Assembly (NCBI GenBank): GCA_015689775.1
Contig: WVSR01000001.1
Location: forward strand, 497,501-561,500
Length of the DNA: 64,000 nucleotides
Source of the DNA: Rhodobacterales bacterium LSUCC0387
GTDB taxonomy: Bacteria; Pseudomonadota; Alphaproteobacteria; Rhodobacterales; Rhodobacteraceae
Direction of reading: 5' to 3'
The position numbers and the translations under genes were made by a program. Of the stretch, positions 24,786-34,262 are shown in pieces; positions within the stretch are counted from its first letter, which is position 1; each line of letters begins with the position of its first letter. The notes beneath the pieces are model-generated. The model worked only from the letters and a program-made list of their open reading frames with translations, was not told the DNA's origin and did not search any database.

Positions 24786-26027
24786 ATGTATCTCAAGACT
24801 CTATCTACTGCCGGGGCGTTGGCTGTACTGATGACAACCGCGTCTTTCGCAGGTGGACACGGCTGTTCAATCGAAGCACGTGTCTCAATTGTTGGGAATG
24901 AATTTCCTGCGATCCAGTCTGTTGGCGCGGGTGCACAAGAGTGTTCTGGAGCAGAAGTGACGACAAATCTTACGGCTGACCACCAGCAAATCAATGTTGC
25001 GGGCATGTCAGGAAATCCTGCGGAATACACGTCTGCAATCATTGCCAACTCTTCTATTGTAGCACTGATGAACGAGGATGTGATCCGTCCTCTGGATGAT
25101 CTTGTTGCTAAATATGGTGAAGGCTTAGCGCCTAATCAGTTAGTAACCATCAACGGCCAGGTGATGGCAGTCGCGTTTATGGCAAATGCGCAACACCTAG
25201 TTTACCGCTCTGATGTCTTGGAGCAAGTTGGCTTAGATGTACCAGCGACATACGAAGAGATGCTCGAAGCCGCTGAAGCTATTCGGGCTGCGGGCATCAT
25301 GGAAAACCCAGTGGGCGGTGCCTACGCGGCAGGTTGGAACCTGGCACAAGAATTTAACAACATGTTCCTTGGTTACGGGGGACAATTCTTCGTGGAAGGT
25401 TCCGCTGAACCAACTGTAAACAGCGACGCTGGTGTTAAAACGCTGGAAATGATGAAGGCGCTCTCCGAGTATATGAATCCGGATTTCCTCACACATGATA
25501 GCAATGCAACAAATGCTGAATATCGTGCAGGAAATGTAGCGCTGATGAACATGTGGGGTAGCCGCGCTGCCACCTTGGTTGAAGCAGATGGTGTACCACA
25601 AGAAGTTGTAGATGGTTTTGCGATTGCCGCGCCAATGACAGTCGGTGGTGGTGACATCCCTGCATCAACTCTTTGGTGGGACGGTTGGACCGTTGCTAAA
25701 AATATCTCTGACGCCGAAGCCGAAGCAACTTTCATTGCGATGATGAACGGCATCAGCCCTGCACGAATGGAAAACGAAGATATCCGGACCCTAGCTGTTT
25801 GGCTGATTCCTGGTTATGAACCTACCCCTGCAGCAGTCGGTGTGTTCGCTGCAGCAGAGATGGGCACTATTCCTTATCCGATGCTACCATACATGGGTTT
25901 GATGCACACGGCCCTTGGCAACGAACTAGCTGATTTCATGCAAGGCAATGAAAGCGCAGAGCAAGCTCTGGCTGACGTTGAAGCCGCTTACACCGCAGCT
26001 GCGCGTGAGCAGGGTTATTTGCAATAA
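24786..26027 (+). CDS. CUT1 ABC transporter solute-binding protein
   Basis: A 413-residue family 1 extracellular solute-binding protein. The signal peptide is MYLKTLSTAGALAVLMTTASFA. Family-typical segments are 'VYRSDVLEQVGLDVPATYEEM' (parts), 'NVALMNMWGSRA' and 'WWDGWTVAKN'. A GGGAGA ribosome site precedes ATG 24786; an upstream in-frame TTG at 24750 is not used. A CSIEAR segment and a second nearby cysteine (mature N-terminus) could form a disulfide. The substrate should be a sugar-like or polyol compound. A strong hairpin lies just downstream. Confidence 0.9.
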   Translation: MYLKTLSTAGALAVLMTTASFAGGHGCSIEARVSIVGNEFPAIQSVGAGAQECSGAEVTTNLTADHQQINVAGMSGNPAEYTSAIIANSSIVALMNEDVIRPLDDLVAKYGEGLAPNQLVTINGQVMAVAFMANAQHLVYRSDVLEQVGLDVPATYEEMLEAAEAIRAAGIMENPVGGAYAAGWNLAQEFNNMFLGYGGQFFVEGSAEPTVNSDAGVKTLEMMKALSEYMNPDFLTHDSNATNAEYRAGNVALMNMWGSRAATLVEADGVPQEVVDGFAIAAPMTVGGGDIPASTLWWDGWTVAKNISDAEAEATFIAMMNGISPARMENEDIRTLAVWLIPGYEPTPAAVGVFAAAEMGTIPYPMLPYMGLMHTALGNELADFMQGNESAEQALADVEAAYTAAAREQGYLQ

Positions 26028-26040
26028 ATTGGTGAGTTTT

Positions 26041-26063
26041 CGTGGGGCGGTCACCGCCCCACG
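26041..26063 (+). terminator. Intra-operon hairpin after the solute-binding protein gene
   Basis: CGTGGGGCGG (26041-26050) pairs perfectly with CCGCCCCACG (26054-26063) around a 3-base loop. There is no T-run, so it is better read as an mRNA-stabilising or attenuating hairpin that raises binding-protein output over the permeases. Similar hairpins follow the binding-protein genes at 38632 and 53492. Confidence 0.65.
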
Positions 26064-26090
26064 AAGCATGTTTTCGCTTAGGCCTTTTAA

Positions 26091-27116
26091 ATGAAACATC
26101 GCACTTTCTTTTGGTTTTTTTTGCCTACAGGCTTGGCGATGCTGCTTTTTATTGCGGCGCCGATTGTATCGGTCGTTCTGCAATCTGTATTTGCGCCGCA
26201 TGAGCCCGTTTTGATTACTGCTCAAACGTGCACGCCGTTCAGTTGCACTGAAGAAACAACGATAGATCAGGAAGCTACTCGCGCTTTGCGAGAGGCTAAA
26301 CCGTTGGGGCGGTTTGTTGGTTTGGACATCTACTTCAATCGCGGTCATCTGGCCACGGCAGAAGTAGCAGAAGCCTGGCGCACAAGTGATAATTTGACTG
26401 CGTTTTTCCATGAGTTAGGTGATTTGCCATTTTATCGCGCTATGGCTTTCACGTTGACCTACACATTCACTGTTACCCCATTGTTGATCATCATTGGCAT
26501 GGCGATAGCGTTGGCGGTCAACACTTTGGCACAGAAGCTTAAAGGCGTTGTCATATTTTTCTCGCTTTTGCCGATGATCGTGACCCCTCTGGTAGGTTCG
26601 TTGATCATGTTTTGGATGATCGACAATCGTGGTGTTTTAGGTAATTTTCTCAGCTGGCTGGTCAGTGACCCAGATTTATCTGTGAAAGCCTCCACAGGGC
26701 TAATGTGGATTTCCCTCATCGTATACGGCATTTGGCATTCTGCACCCTTTGCGTTTGTAGTGTTTTACGCGGGCCTTCAGACGTTGCCCGAGGATCAAAT
26801 CGAAGCTGCGCAAATCGATGGTGCTTCTCGTTGGCAGCAGGTGCGTTATATTGTTGTCCCACATTTGATGCCATTAGTGACGTTCGTCGCCCTCATCCAA
26901 TTGATGGATAACTTCAGAGTGTTTGAGCCGATAGTTGGGTTCAACGCCGCAGCTCATGCGACGAGTTTAAGCTGGATTATTTTTAATGATCTGGGAGGCG
27001 AAACGCGCCAACTTTCTGCGGCTGCGGCCACTTCAGTTATGACCATTATTGGTGTCGCGATTTTGCTGTCACCTGTTTTGGTTCGCACCTGGCGCGACTT
27101 TAAGGGGAAAATGTAA
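26091..27116 (+). CDS. CUT1 ABC transporter permease (MalF/UgpA-like)
   Basis: A 341-residue permease with about six helices and the EAA loop EAAQIDGASRWQQ before the last segments. Unusually, about 85-90 residues separate the first helix from the second, including a cysteine pair in 'QTCTPFSCTEE'. This predicts an extended periplasmic loop, as in MalF-type proteins, though the sequence is distinctive. It partners with the next gene, whose ATG overlaps this stop (TAATG). Confidence 0.9.
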   Translation: MKHRTFFWFFLPTGLAMLLFIAAPIVSVVLQSVFAPHEPVLITAQTCTPFSCTEETTIDQEATRALREAKPLGRFVGLDIYFNRGHLATAEVAEAWRTSDNLTAFFHELGDLPFYRAMAFTLTYTFTVTPLLIIIGMAIALAVNTLAQKLKGVVIFFSLLPMIVTPLVGSLIMFWMIDNRGVLGNFLSWLVSDPDLSVKASTGLMWISLIVYGIWHSAPFAFVVFYAGLQTLPEDQIEAAQIDGASRWQQVRYIVVPHLMPLVTFVALIQLMDNFRVFEPIVGFNAAAHATSLSWIIFNDLGGETRQLSAAAATSVMTIIGVAILLSPVLVRTWRDFKGKM

Positions 27117-27997
27117 TGGCCTCGAAAACGTTACGCGCGCCATTTTCACTACGTTTGTTGACGAGCGGGTTTATTGTGTTTTGGCTCATACTAGCCGCAT
27201 TTCCGTTTGTATGGACGCTATGGGGCTCATTTAAAGTTGAACTTGATTTCTTTTCTATTGCGGATTGGACGAACGCGCTCACCGGTTACAACACCGAGCG
27301 GACATATGGATCACCATTTACTGGCGTGGGTTATCATGGTGCTTGGGTTCAAGAAGAATTTTGGCGTGCCGTAATAAACACAGGCATTGTCTGCCTCTTT
27401 GTTGTTTGCACATCTCTCACGATCGGTACTTTAGGTGGATATGCACTTTCACGCTCAGCTTTCCGCTATACGTTTTGGCTTTTGATTATTGCACTGATCT
27501 TTCGCGCAATGCCTCCAATTACACTTGTTTCTGGCTATTTGCTTCCATTTTTTGAGTGGAATGTCTGGGGTATTCTGCCAACCACGATCATTGTTTTGGT
27601 TGCTATCAACCAGCCGTTTACATTGTGGATGCTCCATTCATTTTTTCAAAATATCCCCAAAGAACTGGACGAAAGTGCCAAAGTCGATGGCTGCACGCAG
27701 TTTCAAGCGTTCCGTTGGGTGATTGTGCCTGTCATGTGGCCGGGAGTAATCACGACTGGTCTGTTCAGCTTTCTACTTGCATACAATGACTTTGCGGTAA
27801 CCTCGATGTTGTTGAGTGAGAGCAATCGAACAATGGTTCCAGAAATTGCCGCTTTTTTGGGCACCACTTACACTGAGGGCAATGTAATGTTTGCGGTTGC
27901 TGCCGTGGTGTCCGCGACTGCGCCATTGTTCATTCTCGTGATGTTTTTCCAGCGTCAGATTGTTTCTGGTTTGACTGCTGGGGCGGTCAAAGGGTGA
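27116..27997 (+). CDS. CUT1 ABC transporter permease (MalG/UgpE-like)
   Basis: A 293-residue permease. The N-terminal helix is followed by 'FPFVWTLWGSFK' and a loop of about 45 residues ('NTERTYGSPFTGVG', parts). Five further helices follow, with the EAA loop ESAKVDGCTQFQAFRWVI (DES in place of DEA). ATG 27116 overlaps the previous stop by one base. Together with the ATPase, binding protein and MalF-like subunit it makes a complete importer. Confidence 0.9.
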   Translation: MASKTLRAPFSLRLLTSGFIVFWLILAAFPFVWTLWGSFKVELDFFSIADWTNALTGYNTERTYGSPFTGVGYHGAWVQEEFWRAVINTGIVCLFVVCTSLTIGTLGGYALSRSAFRYTFWLLIIALIFRAMPPITLVSGYLLPFFEWNVWGILPTTIIVLVAINQPFTLWMLHSFFQNIPKELDESAKVDGCTQFQAFRWVIVPVMWPGVITTGLFSFLLAYNDFAVTSMLLSESNRTMVPEIAAFLGTTYTEGNVMFAVAAVVSATAPLFILVMFFQRQIVSGLTAGAVKG

Positions 27998-28055
27998 CCA
28001 AAATATTGATCTTGCAACAAGAAAGTAGCCGCACAAGCGAACAAAGGAAAAGAAG

Positions 28056-29384
28056 ATGACGATTGAATATCTCAAATCAGGCAAGCCGGCCACTGAGCGT
28101 GCGGATGATGATGCAAAGACGCGCGCAGCTGTCGAAGCGATCCTCGCTTATATTGAGGCGCGCGGTGATGCAGCTGTCAGGGAACTGTCGGAAAAGTTTG
28201 ATGGCTATTCGCCCCAAAGTCATCGTTTGTCTCTGAGTGAGATTGATAGCTTGATCGCAGAGCTGTCTCCACGGGAACTAGCGGACATCAAATTCGCACA
28301 AGAGCAGGTCGTGAAATTTGCCAAGGCTCAGCGGGCCTCAATGCAAGATATTGAAGTGGAAACCCTCCCAGGCGTGATACTCGGTCACAAGAATATTCCT
28401 GTTCAGTCAGTTGGTTGCTATGTGCCAGGTGGCAAATTCCCAATGGTGGCTTCAGCGCATATGTCGGTCGCAACTGCAAAAGTAGCGGGTGTGCCACGGA
28501 TTGTCGCTTGCACTCCACCATGGCAAGGAAAACCCAACCCCGCCGTTATTGCTGCAATGCATCTTGGGGGTGCCCATGAAATCTATGTTCTGGGGGGCAT
28601 CCAGGCGGTCGGTGCGATGGCACTTGGGACTGAGACAATTGAGCCTGTCCACATGTTGGTTGGCCCCGGAAATGCATATGTAGCAGAGGCAAAGCGTCAG
28701 CTATACGGCCGCGTTGGCATTGACCTTTTTGCAGGCCCCACGGAGACCATGGTAATTGCTGATGACACTGTCGATGGGGAACTTTGCGCTACCGATTTGT
28801 TGGGGCAGGCCGAACATGGTTACAACTCGCCCGCGGTTCTTCTGACAAACTCACGTAAACTCGCAGAAGACACATTGTCAGAAATTGATCGCCTTCTTTC
28901 TATCCTTCCCACCGCGGATACAGCTCGAACGAGTTGGGACGATTACGGCGAGGTCATCCTGTGCGATACCTATGAGGAAATGCTCACCATCGCGGATGAC
29001 ATTGCCTCGGAACATGTGCAGGTCATGACTGACAGAGATGACTGGTTCCTTGAAAACATGACATGCTACGGTGCCTTGTTCCTGGGTGCCCGCACGAATG
29101 TTGCAAATGGCGATAAGGTGATCGGCACTAACCACACATTGCCTACTAAGAAAGCAGGTCGTTATACAGGCGGCCTTTGGGTTGGAAAGTTCCTTAAAAC
29201 GCATAGTTATCAACGGGTTTTGACGGATGAGGCCGCCACTATGATAGGTGAATATGGCTCACGTCTCTGCATGTTGGAGGGTTTTGTTGGTCATGCGGAG
29301 CAATGTAATGTGCGTGTGCGCCGCTATGGTGGCCTAAACGTTCCTTATGGCGAAGGTGCGCCTCATCGTGAGGCTGCTGAGTGA
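28056..29384 (+). CDS. HisD-family dehydrogenase, HpsN-like (not histidine biosynthesis)
   Basis: A 442-residue member of the histidinol dehydrogenase family. Zinc ligands Gln251, His254, Asp353 and His413 and catalytic Glu319-His320 are visible, in [19 protein letters not shown] and EGFVGH contexts. The C-terminal '[14 protein letters not shown]' resembles HpsN, which oxidises the alcohol of 2,3-dihydroxypropane-1-sulfonate to the acid with NAD. No his genes are near; the surrounding operon is catabolic. A four-electron oxidation of an imported polyol-like alcohol to a carboxylate is therefore likely. The substrate need not be a sulfonate, since no sulfolyase genes are in the window. Confidence 0.85.
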   Translation: MTIEYLKSGKPATERADDDAKTRAAVEAILAYIEARGDAAVRELSEKFDGYSPQSHRLSLSEIDSLIAELSPRELADIKFAQEQVVKFAKAQRASMQDIEVETLPGVILGHKNIPVQSVGCYVPGGKFPMVASAHMSVATAKVAGVPRIVACTPPWQGKPNPAVIAAMHLGGAHEIYVLGGIQAVGAMALGTETIEPVHMLVGPGNAYVAEAKRQLYGRVGIDLFAGPTETMVIADDTVDGELCATDLLGQAEHGYNSPAVLLTNSRKLAEDTLSEIDRLLSILPTADTARTSWDDYGEVILCDTYEEMLTIADDIASEHVQVMTDRDDWFLENMTCYGALFLGARTNVANGDKVIGTNHTLPTKKAGRYTGGLWVGKFLKTHSYQRVLTDEAATMIGEYGSRLCMLEGFVGHAEQCNVRVRRYGGLNVPYGEGAPHREAAE

Positions 29385-29423
29385 TATCGACCCGACATAA
29401 TGCCCGTTATGAGAGGCTAGGCT

Positions 29424-30467
29424 ATGTCTGAGCGTGCGAGTCAGATAAAGGAGGCATTTGCTTCCTTTATTGCCGCGCAGCAGGATTGCTCGCGTGATGG
29501 GCTTAGAACCGCTTTGGTGGATTTTGCCCCTCAAGCACGATTTCTGATGTGTTATCCATTTGGTGAGATCCATTGCGGCACGGAATTTTTTGATCAGGCT
29601 TATACCCCATTATTAGAGGCTTTGCCTGATCTTGAGCGGCGGGACATGATTGTAATGGCGGGCACCACGCCAGAAGGACAAGACTGGCTCGGTGCAATGG
29701 GGAATTATTCGGGCACTTTTATAGCCCCTTTTTTGGATATTCCGCCAACAGGCCACATAGTCCAGATGCGATATCATGAATTTTATTGCTTTAATGGTGA
29801 TGAAATCATTGAAGTTCAGGCAATCTGGGACATTCCAGAGCTGATGATGCAAGCGCGGGCCTGGCCGATGGCGCCACAATTAGGCGCACTCATCACAACA
29901 CCTGCTCCCATGTCAGGCGATGGATTGACTATTTCTGGGGACGGGAAGGCGGCATTAGATCACGTGATTGCTATGCTTACAGATCTTTGTAGCTACCCTA
30001 GTAATCCAGACCCCGCAATAATGCGGCTGCATGACTATTGGCATCCTAAAATGAATTGGTATGGCCCTGCAGGCATTGGAACTGCGCGGGGCATTGCAGG
30101 TTTCAGAAACTGGCACCAAGGGCCGTTTTTGCGCGGAATGCCTGATCGTAAGCTCGATGCTTTAGGTGATTTGATGTCTCATTGGATTGGTGAAGGGGAA
30201 TATGTCTGTGAAACAGGCTGGCCCAACATGCGGTTGAGTGTGACCGGTGATGGATGGATGGGCATTGCGCCTACAGGTCACGAAATTCTTCTGCGAAGTC
30301 TGGACTTTTGGCGTTTAGAGCAGGGATTGATCCGCGAAAACTGGGTGTTGGTTGATTTGTTAGATGCCTATCGACAGCTTGGCGTCGATGTGCTCGCAAG
30401 AATGCGTGAATTCAACAAGACAAGAGTTTTGCAGAGGTTACCACACTTAGATTGGAGGCACGCATGA
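29424..30467 (+). CDS. Double SnoaL-like domain protein (paralogue 2 of 3)
   Basis: A 347-residue protein with two SnoaL/NTF2-like domains. The C-terminal half shares WYGPAGIG, ENWVLVDLL and a final LGVDVL-R pattern with the protein at 22497, so the two are clear paralogues. 'HIVQMRYHEFYCFNGDEI' (parts) in the N-terminal half is a typical strand pattern of ester-cyclase-like SnoaL proteins. The gene sits 39 bases after the HpsN-like gene, and its stop overlaps the SDR start (ATGA). It may act as an isomerase, dehydratase or cyclase on the oxidised product; this is inference. Confidence 0.75.
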   Translation: MSERASQIKEAFASFIAAQQDCSRDGLRTALVDFAPQARFLMCYPFGEIHCGTEFFDQAYTPLLEALPDLERRDMIVMAGTTPEGQDWLGAMGNYSGTFIAPFLDIPPTGHIVQMRYHEFYCFNGDEIIEVQAIWDIPELMMQARAWPMAPQLGALITTPAPMSGDGLTISGDGKAALDHVIAMLTDLCSYPSNPDPAIMRLHDYWHPKMNWYGPAGIGTARGIAGFRNWHQGPFLRGMPDRKLDALGDLMSHWIGEGEYVCETGWPNMRLSVTGDGWMGIAPTGHEILLRSLDFWRLEQGLIRENWVLVDLLDAYRQLGVDVLARMREFNKTRVLQRLPHLDWRHA

Positions 30468-31228
30468 TCTTACCTCAGACACCTTCGTTTCGATTGGATG
30501 GTAAGCGTGCTCTGGTGACTGGGGCGTCGTCCGGTATTGGTTTGGCGGCCGCGGTTGCTTTGGCCGAGGCGGGGGCAGAGGTGACCATCGCTGCAAGAAG
30601 TGGTGACAAACTGCAAGCACTTGTCGCACAAATGGCCACCAACGGCTGGGCTGCCAATGCGATGGTGATGGATGTGGCAGATATCGAACGCACTGGGCGT
30701 GATGTTGCATCTTCTGGCCCCTTTGAAATTTTAGTGAATTCTGCAGGTCTTGCGCGTCATGGCCCTGCTTTGGAAACAACGGCGGCTGATTTTGATGCAG
30801 TGAGCTCATTGAATATCAAAGGCGCCTATTTTCTGACCCGCGCTGTTGCGCAAGGCTTGATTGATGCCGGCAAGCCAGGTTCACTTATTAACATTTCTAG
30901 CCAGATGGCGCATGTGGGTGGTGTAGATCGTGCGGCTTATTGTGCGACTAAGCACGCCGTAGAAGGCTTTACGAAAGCAATGGCGATCGAATGGGGCCCA
31001 AAGCAAATTCGAGTTAATACAATTTGTCCGACATTTATTCTCACCCCACTCACGCAAAGCACATTTGACAACCCAGAACGGGCAGCTTGGATCAAAGAAA
31101 AGATTAAATTGGGTCGTCCTGGGGAGGTTGGGGACGTCATGGGAGCGGTCGTGTTCCTCGCGTCTGAAGCTGCCGCTTTGATTACTGGAAGCTCGTTGAT
31201 GGTAGACGGAGGTTGGACGGCTGATTGA
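30464..31228 (+). CDS. Short-chain dehydrogenase/reductase (SDR)
   Basis: A 254-residue classical SDR. It has the cofactor motif TGASSGIG (19-26), NSAG in place of NNAG, catalytic Ser146 in NISS, Tyr159 and Lys163 in YCATK, and the C-terminal 'ITGSSLMVDGGW'. A GGAGG ribosome site supports ATG 30464, which overlaps the previous stop; the TTG at 30452 is rejected. It probably oxidises a secondary alcohol in the same pathway as the HpsN-like enzyme. The LacI gene start overlaps its stop. Confidence 0.9.
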   Translation: MILPQTPSFRLDGKRALVTGASSGIGLAAAVALAEAGAEVTIAARSGDKLQALVAQMATNGWAANAMVMDVADIERTGRDVASSGPFEILVNSAGLARHGPALETTAADFDAVSSLNIKGAYFLTRAVAQGLIDAGKPGSLINISSQMAHVGGVDRAAYCATKHAVEGFTKAMAIEWGPKQIRVNTICPTFILTPLTQSTFDNPERAAWIKEKIKLGRPGEVGDVMGAVVFLASEAAALITGSSLMVDGGWTAD

Positions 31229-32247
31229 TGGTGGATAAAGTCACATCTATTCAAGTCGCCGCGCGAGCTGGTGTGTCCCAAAGTGCGGTGTCACGAGTGT
31301 TTACACCCGGAGCCTCCGTTTCTGAGAAAACGGCGGCAAAAGTCCGCAAGGCTGCGGCTGATTTAGGATATCGCCCGAACGTTTTGGCACGTGCCATGAT
31401 CACTGGGCGCTCAAGGATTATTGGCTTAGTGGTCGCTTATCTCGAAAATCAGTTTTATCCTGAAGCCTTGGAAAAACTCTCGAATGCGCTTCAAGCAAAG
31501 GGATATCACGTTCTTATTTTTATGGCATCCAACAGCGCGGATAATATCAACAGCGTCATGGATGAGCTGCTTGATTACCAAGTTGATGGGATTATCCTGG
31601 CTTCAGTCGCGATGTCTTCAGACTTGACGGCGCGTTGTGAGGCCATTGGTGTTCCGGTGGTTTTGTTCAACCGTTTGCAGGACGATGAGATGCTATCGGG
31701 GGTCGCCTCTGAAAATGCTGCAGGCGGCCGAAAGCTTGCTGAGTTCTTAGTCGCAGGGGGCCACAAGAAGATTGCGCATATTGCCGGATGGGATGGTGCG
31801 TCTACGCAGCGAGATCGTGAAGCGGGCTTTATGCAAGGGTTGGCAGAAGCAAATATGCCCCTGCATTCACGAGCTGTGGGTAACTTTCATGCTGACCAAG
31901 CTCAAGCTGCTGCGCGTTCTTTGTTTGAAAAAGAAGACCGTCCAGATGCCGTCTTCGTTGCTAATGATCATATGGCCTTTGCGGTCATGGACGTGCTTCG
32001 CTATGAATTGGGACTGCGCATCCCTGATGATGTGTCTGTTGTTGGTTATGACGATGTCACGATTTCCGCTTGGCTCAGTTATAACCTGACAACTGTGCGC
32101 CAACCTGCCAACCGGATGGTTGAAGAGACAGTTAAGATGATGCTGTCGCGCATAGAGTTTCCAAATAAACCCCCGCGCAAAGTGGCCATTGATGGCCCAC
32201 TTGTCGTGCGGGGTTCTGCCCGCCTTCCTTTAGGAGATAAAAAATGA
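31228..32247 (+). CDS. LacI/GalR family transcriptional regulator
   Basis: A 339-residue regulator. The N-terminal helix-turn-helix 'TSIQVAARAGVSQSAVSRVF' and hinge helix 'LGYRPNVLARAMITGRS' are followed by a periplasmic-binding-protein-like effector domain with 'VVGYDDVTISAWL'. ATG 31228 overlaps the SDR stop. It is embedded in the operon it probably controls; CG-centred palindromes of LacI type lie at 23519-23626. The effector should be the imported substrate or an early intermediate. Confidence 0.93.
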   Translation: MVDKVTSIQVAARAGVSQSAVSRVFTPGASVSEKTAAKVRKAAADLGYRPNVLARAMITGRSRIIGLVVAYLENQFYPEALEKLSNALQAKGYHVLIFMASNSADNINSVMDELLDYQVDGIILASVAMSSDLTARCEAIGVPVVLFNRLQDDEMLSGVASENAAGGRKLAEFLVAGGHKKIAHIAGWDGASTQRDREAGFMQGLAEANMPLHSRAVGNFHADQAQAAARSLFEKEDRPDAVFVANDHMAFAVMDVLRYELGLRIPDDVSVVGYDDVTISAWLSYNLTTVRQPANRMVEETVKMMLSRIEFPNKPPRKVAIDGPLVVRGSARLPLGDKK

Positions 32248-33221
32248 AGGGCTTCGATCCAAAGTTTGCAGATTTTCCTGAATATATCTTGGGTATAACC
32301 AAAGAAATTTGGGAAGACCGCGGTATTGCGACCCTCCATGAATACTATGCCGAGGATATCGTTGTTCGTAGTCCTGCTTCTGTTGTGGTGGGCAATCAGG
32401 GTGTGATTGGGGCCACGATGGCCACTTTGGCAGAATTTCCAGATCGTCAATTGCTTGGTGAAGATGTCATTTGGTGTGGTGCGCCAGAAACGGGAATGCT
32501 CTCGTCGCACCGCATTCTGTCCACAGCTACGCATCTTGGTAATGGCATCTATGGTAAGGCATCTGGCACCAAACTGACCTACCGCATCATTGCAGATTGC
32601 CATGCCATCAATAATCAAATTAACGACGAGTGGTTGATACGCGATCAGGGCGCAATTGTTCGTCAAATGGGATGGGACCCTACAGACTACGCCCGTGATC
32701 AAATTTCTCGTGAAGGTGGCTTGGCGAAGGCTGCGTTGCCTTTTGTGCCCAGAATAGATGTAGCAGGCCCGTATCAAGGGCGAGGTAATGACAATGAATG
32801 GGGCGAGCGCTACGCAGATGTGCTCAATAAAATTATGTTCTCTGACATGGCGGTCATTCCACGAGAGTATGACCGAGCTGTTCAAACAGAATACCCAGGT
32901 GGCGTAACCGGTTATTCCTACGCTGCCGTGGATGAGTTTTGGATGGGTCTGCGCGCTGCATTTCCAAATGCGCAGTTTTTGATAGAGCATCAAATTGGCC
33001 GTGATGATCCGTTGATGCCACCGCGTGCTGCTATTCGTTGGAGCCTACATGGAAAACATGATGGCTGGGGTGCATTCGGCGCGCCAACTGGGACTGATGT
33101 CTATGTGATGGGAATCAGCCATGCGGAATTTGGCCCGCGCGGCATTCGACGTGAATTTACTCTGTTCGATGAGACCGCGATTTGGAAACAGATTTTGATT
33201 GGAGCAGGTGCTGCTGAATAG
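32244..33221 (+). CDS. Double SnoaL-like domain protein (paralogue 3 of 3, divergent)
   Basis: A 325-residue protein. 'LHEYYAEDIVVRSPASVVVG' (parts) in the first half and 'EFWMGLRAAFPNAQFLIEHQ' (parts) in the second mark two SnoaL-type ester-cyclase-like domains. It lacks the GPAGIG and ENWV motifs of the other two paralogues, so it is more distant. ATG 32244 overlaps the LacI stop (ATGA). The presence of three such proteins in one regulon is unusual and suggests successive or heteromeric SnoaL-type steps. Confidence 0.75.
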   Translation: MKGFDPKFADFPEYILGITKEIWEDRGIATLHEYYAEDIVVRSPASVVVGNQGVIGATMATLAEFPDRQLLGEDVIWCGAPETGMLSSHRILSTATHLGNGIYGKASGTKLTYRIIADCHAINNQINDEWLIRDQGAIVRQMGWDPTDYARDQISREGGLAKAALPFVPRIDVAGPYQGRGNDNEWGERYADVLNKIMFSDMAVIPREYDRAVQTEYPGGVTGYSYAAVDEFWMGLRAAFPNAQFLIEHQIGRDDPLMPPRAAIRWSLHGKHDGWGAFGAPTGTDVYVMGISHAEFGPRGIRREFTLFDETAIWKQILIGAGAAE

Positions 33222-33269
33222 CGTCGCAGCTTGCATCAATCGTTAACGACCATGTGAAGGATAGTTTCT

Positions 33270-34235
33270 ATGACACCTCAGAAAATGGAAAATCGGATTG
33301 TCCGTTACGGCGATCTAAAGCCTTGTAAAACAGCATTTATTGATGCGCATACGCCAGGCAGTGATCAAAAGGAAAACTTCACAATCATTGGAGGTGGTGT
33401 CTCTGAAAGCCCTGACCAACATGTCCATATTAGCCTTCCTCATGGATTTAATATTGGGGCGGCGGGGCAACCTCCTAAATGTCGCAATTCTTTACATGAC
33501 CATCGCACTGCAGAAGCGTTTTTTGTGCTTTCTGGTCGCTGGCGGTTTTTTTGGGGCCGTTATGGGACGGCAGGTGAAGTAACTTTGGAAAAGGGGGATA
33601 TTTTCAACATCCCAACAGGTATTTTCCGTGGATTTGAGAATATTGGCACTGATTATGGCATGATTATGGCTATCCTTGGTGGGGATGACGCTGGGGGCGG
33701 TGTCATGTGGGCACCACAGGTCATTGAAGATGCTGCTGCTCATGGGTTGATTTTAGCCGAAACTGGCAAGCTATATGACACCAAAAAAGGTGAGCAACTC
33801 CCCAAAGGTGTTAAACCTATGCCGCTCATGAGCACGGAGGAGCTTGCTAAACGTCCTGAACTCACAACGGCAGAAGTGCTGCCGAACCATGTGGCGCGAT
33901 ACTGGGATATGGTTGCCTACGCTGATCGCAAGCCATGCAAAGTGATTGGCCAGACTGGATTGTTAAAAGACAAACCGGGTTTTGAAGTGGATTTTGTGAC
34001 ACGTGCATCGGCGACCGACGATCAACATACGCATGATCGTCCGTCAGTTTTGATGCCTGTCAAAGGTCATTGGCGGGTCAATTGGGATGGCGGAAGTACC
34101 GTATTGGCGCCTGGTGACACAATGTCGGTCCCAGAAAATCTTGCACATAGTGCCGTCCCTTCCATGACGGGTGAGGCAGCCCTGTATCACATTGTAGCGA
34201 CTGACGATCCCGCAGGGCTTACTTGGAAAGCTTGA
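33270..34235 (+). CDS. Two-domain cupin (bicupin) protein
   Basis: A 321-residue protein with two cupin barrels. The first has 'NSLHDHRTAEAFFVLSGRWRF' (parts), about residues 74-95. The second has 'DDQHTHDRPSVLMPVKGHW' (parts), about 250-270. Each carries paired histidines for metal. The organisation is like gentisate-dioxygenase- or isomerase-type bicupins. It sits 48 bases after the third SnoaL gene with a GAAGGA ribosome site. It could be a ring- or C-C-cleaving dioxygenase or an isomerase; no assignment is possible. Confidence 0.75.
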   Translation: MTPQKMENRIVRYGDLKPCKTAFIDAHTPGSDQKENFTIIGGGVSESPDQHVHISLPHGFNIGAAGQPPKCRNSLHDHRTAEAFFVLSGRWRFFWGRYGTAGEVTLEKGDIFNIPTGIFRGFENIGTDYGMIMAILGGDDAGGGVMWAPQVIEDAAAHGLILAETGKLYDTKKGEQLPKGVKPMPLMSTEELAKRPELTTAEVLPNHVARYWDMVAYADRKPCKVIGQTGLLKDKPGFEVDFVTRASATDDQHTHDRPSVLMPVKGHWRVNWDGGSTVLAPGDTMSVPENLAHSAVPSMTGEAALYHIVATDDPAGLTWKA

Positions 34236-34262
34236 AGCCTGATGACCGTGAAAGGATAATAG

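Noticed and set aside
28056-29384. Histidine biosynthesis gene hisD
   Set aside because: No other his gene is nearby and the gene sits in a LacI-controlled import/catabolism operon with an HpsN-like C-terminus.
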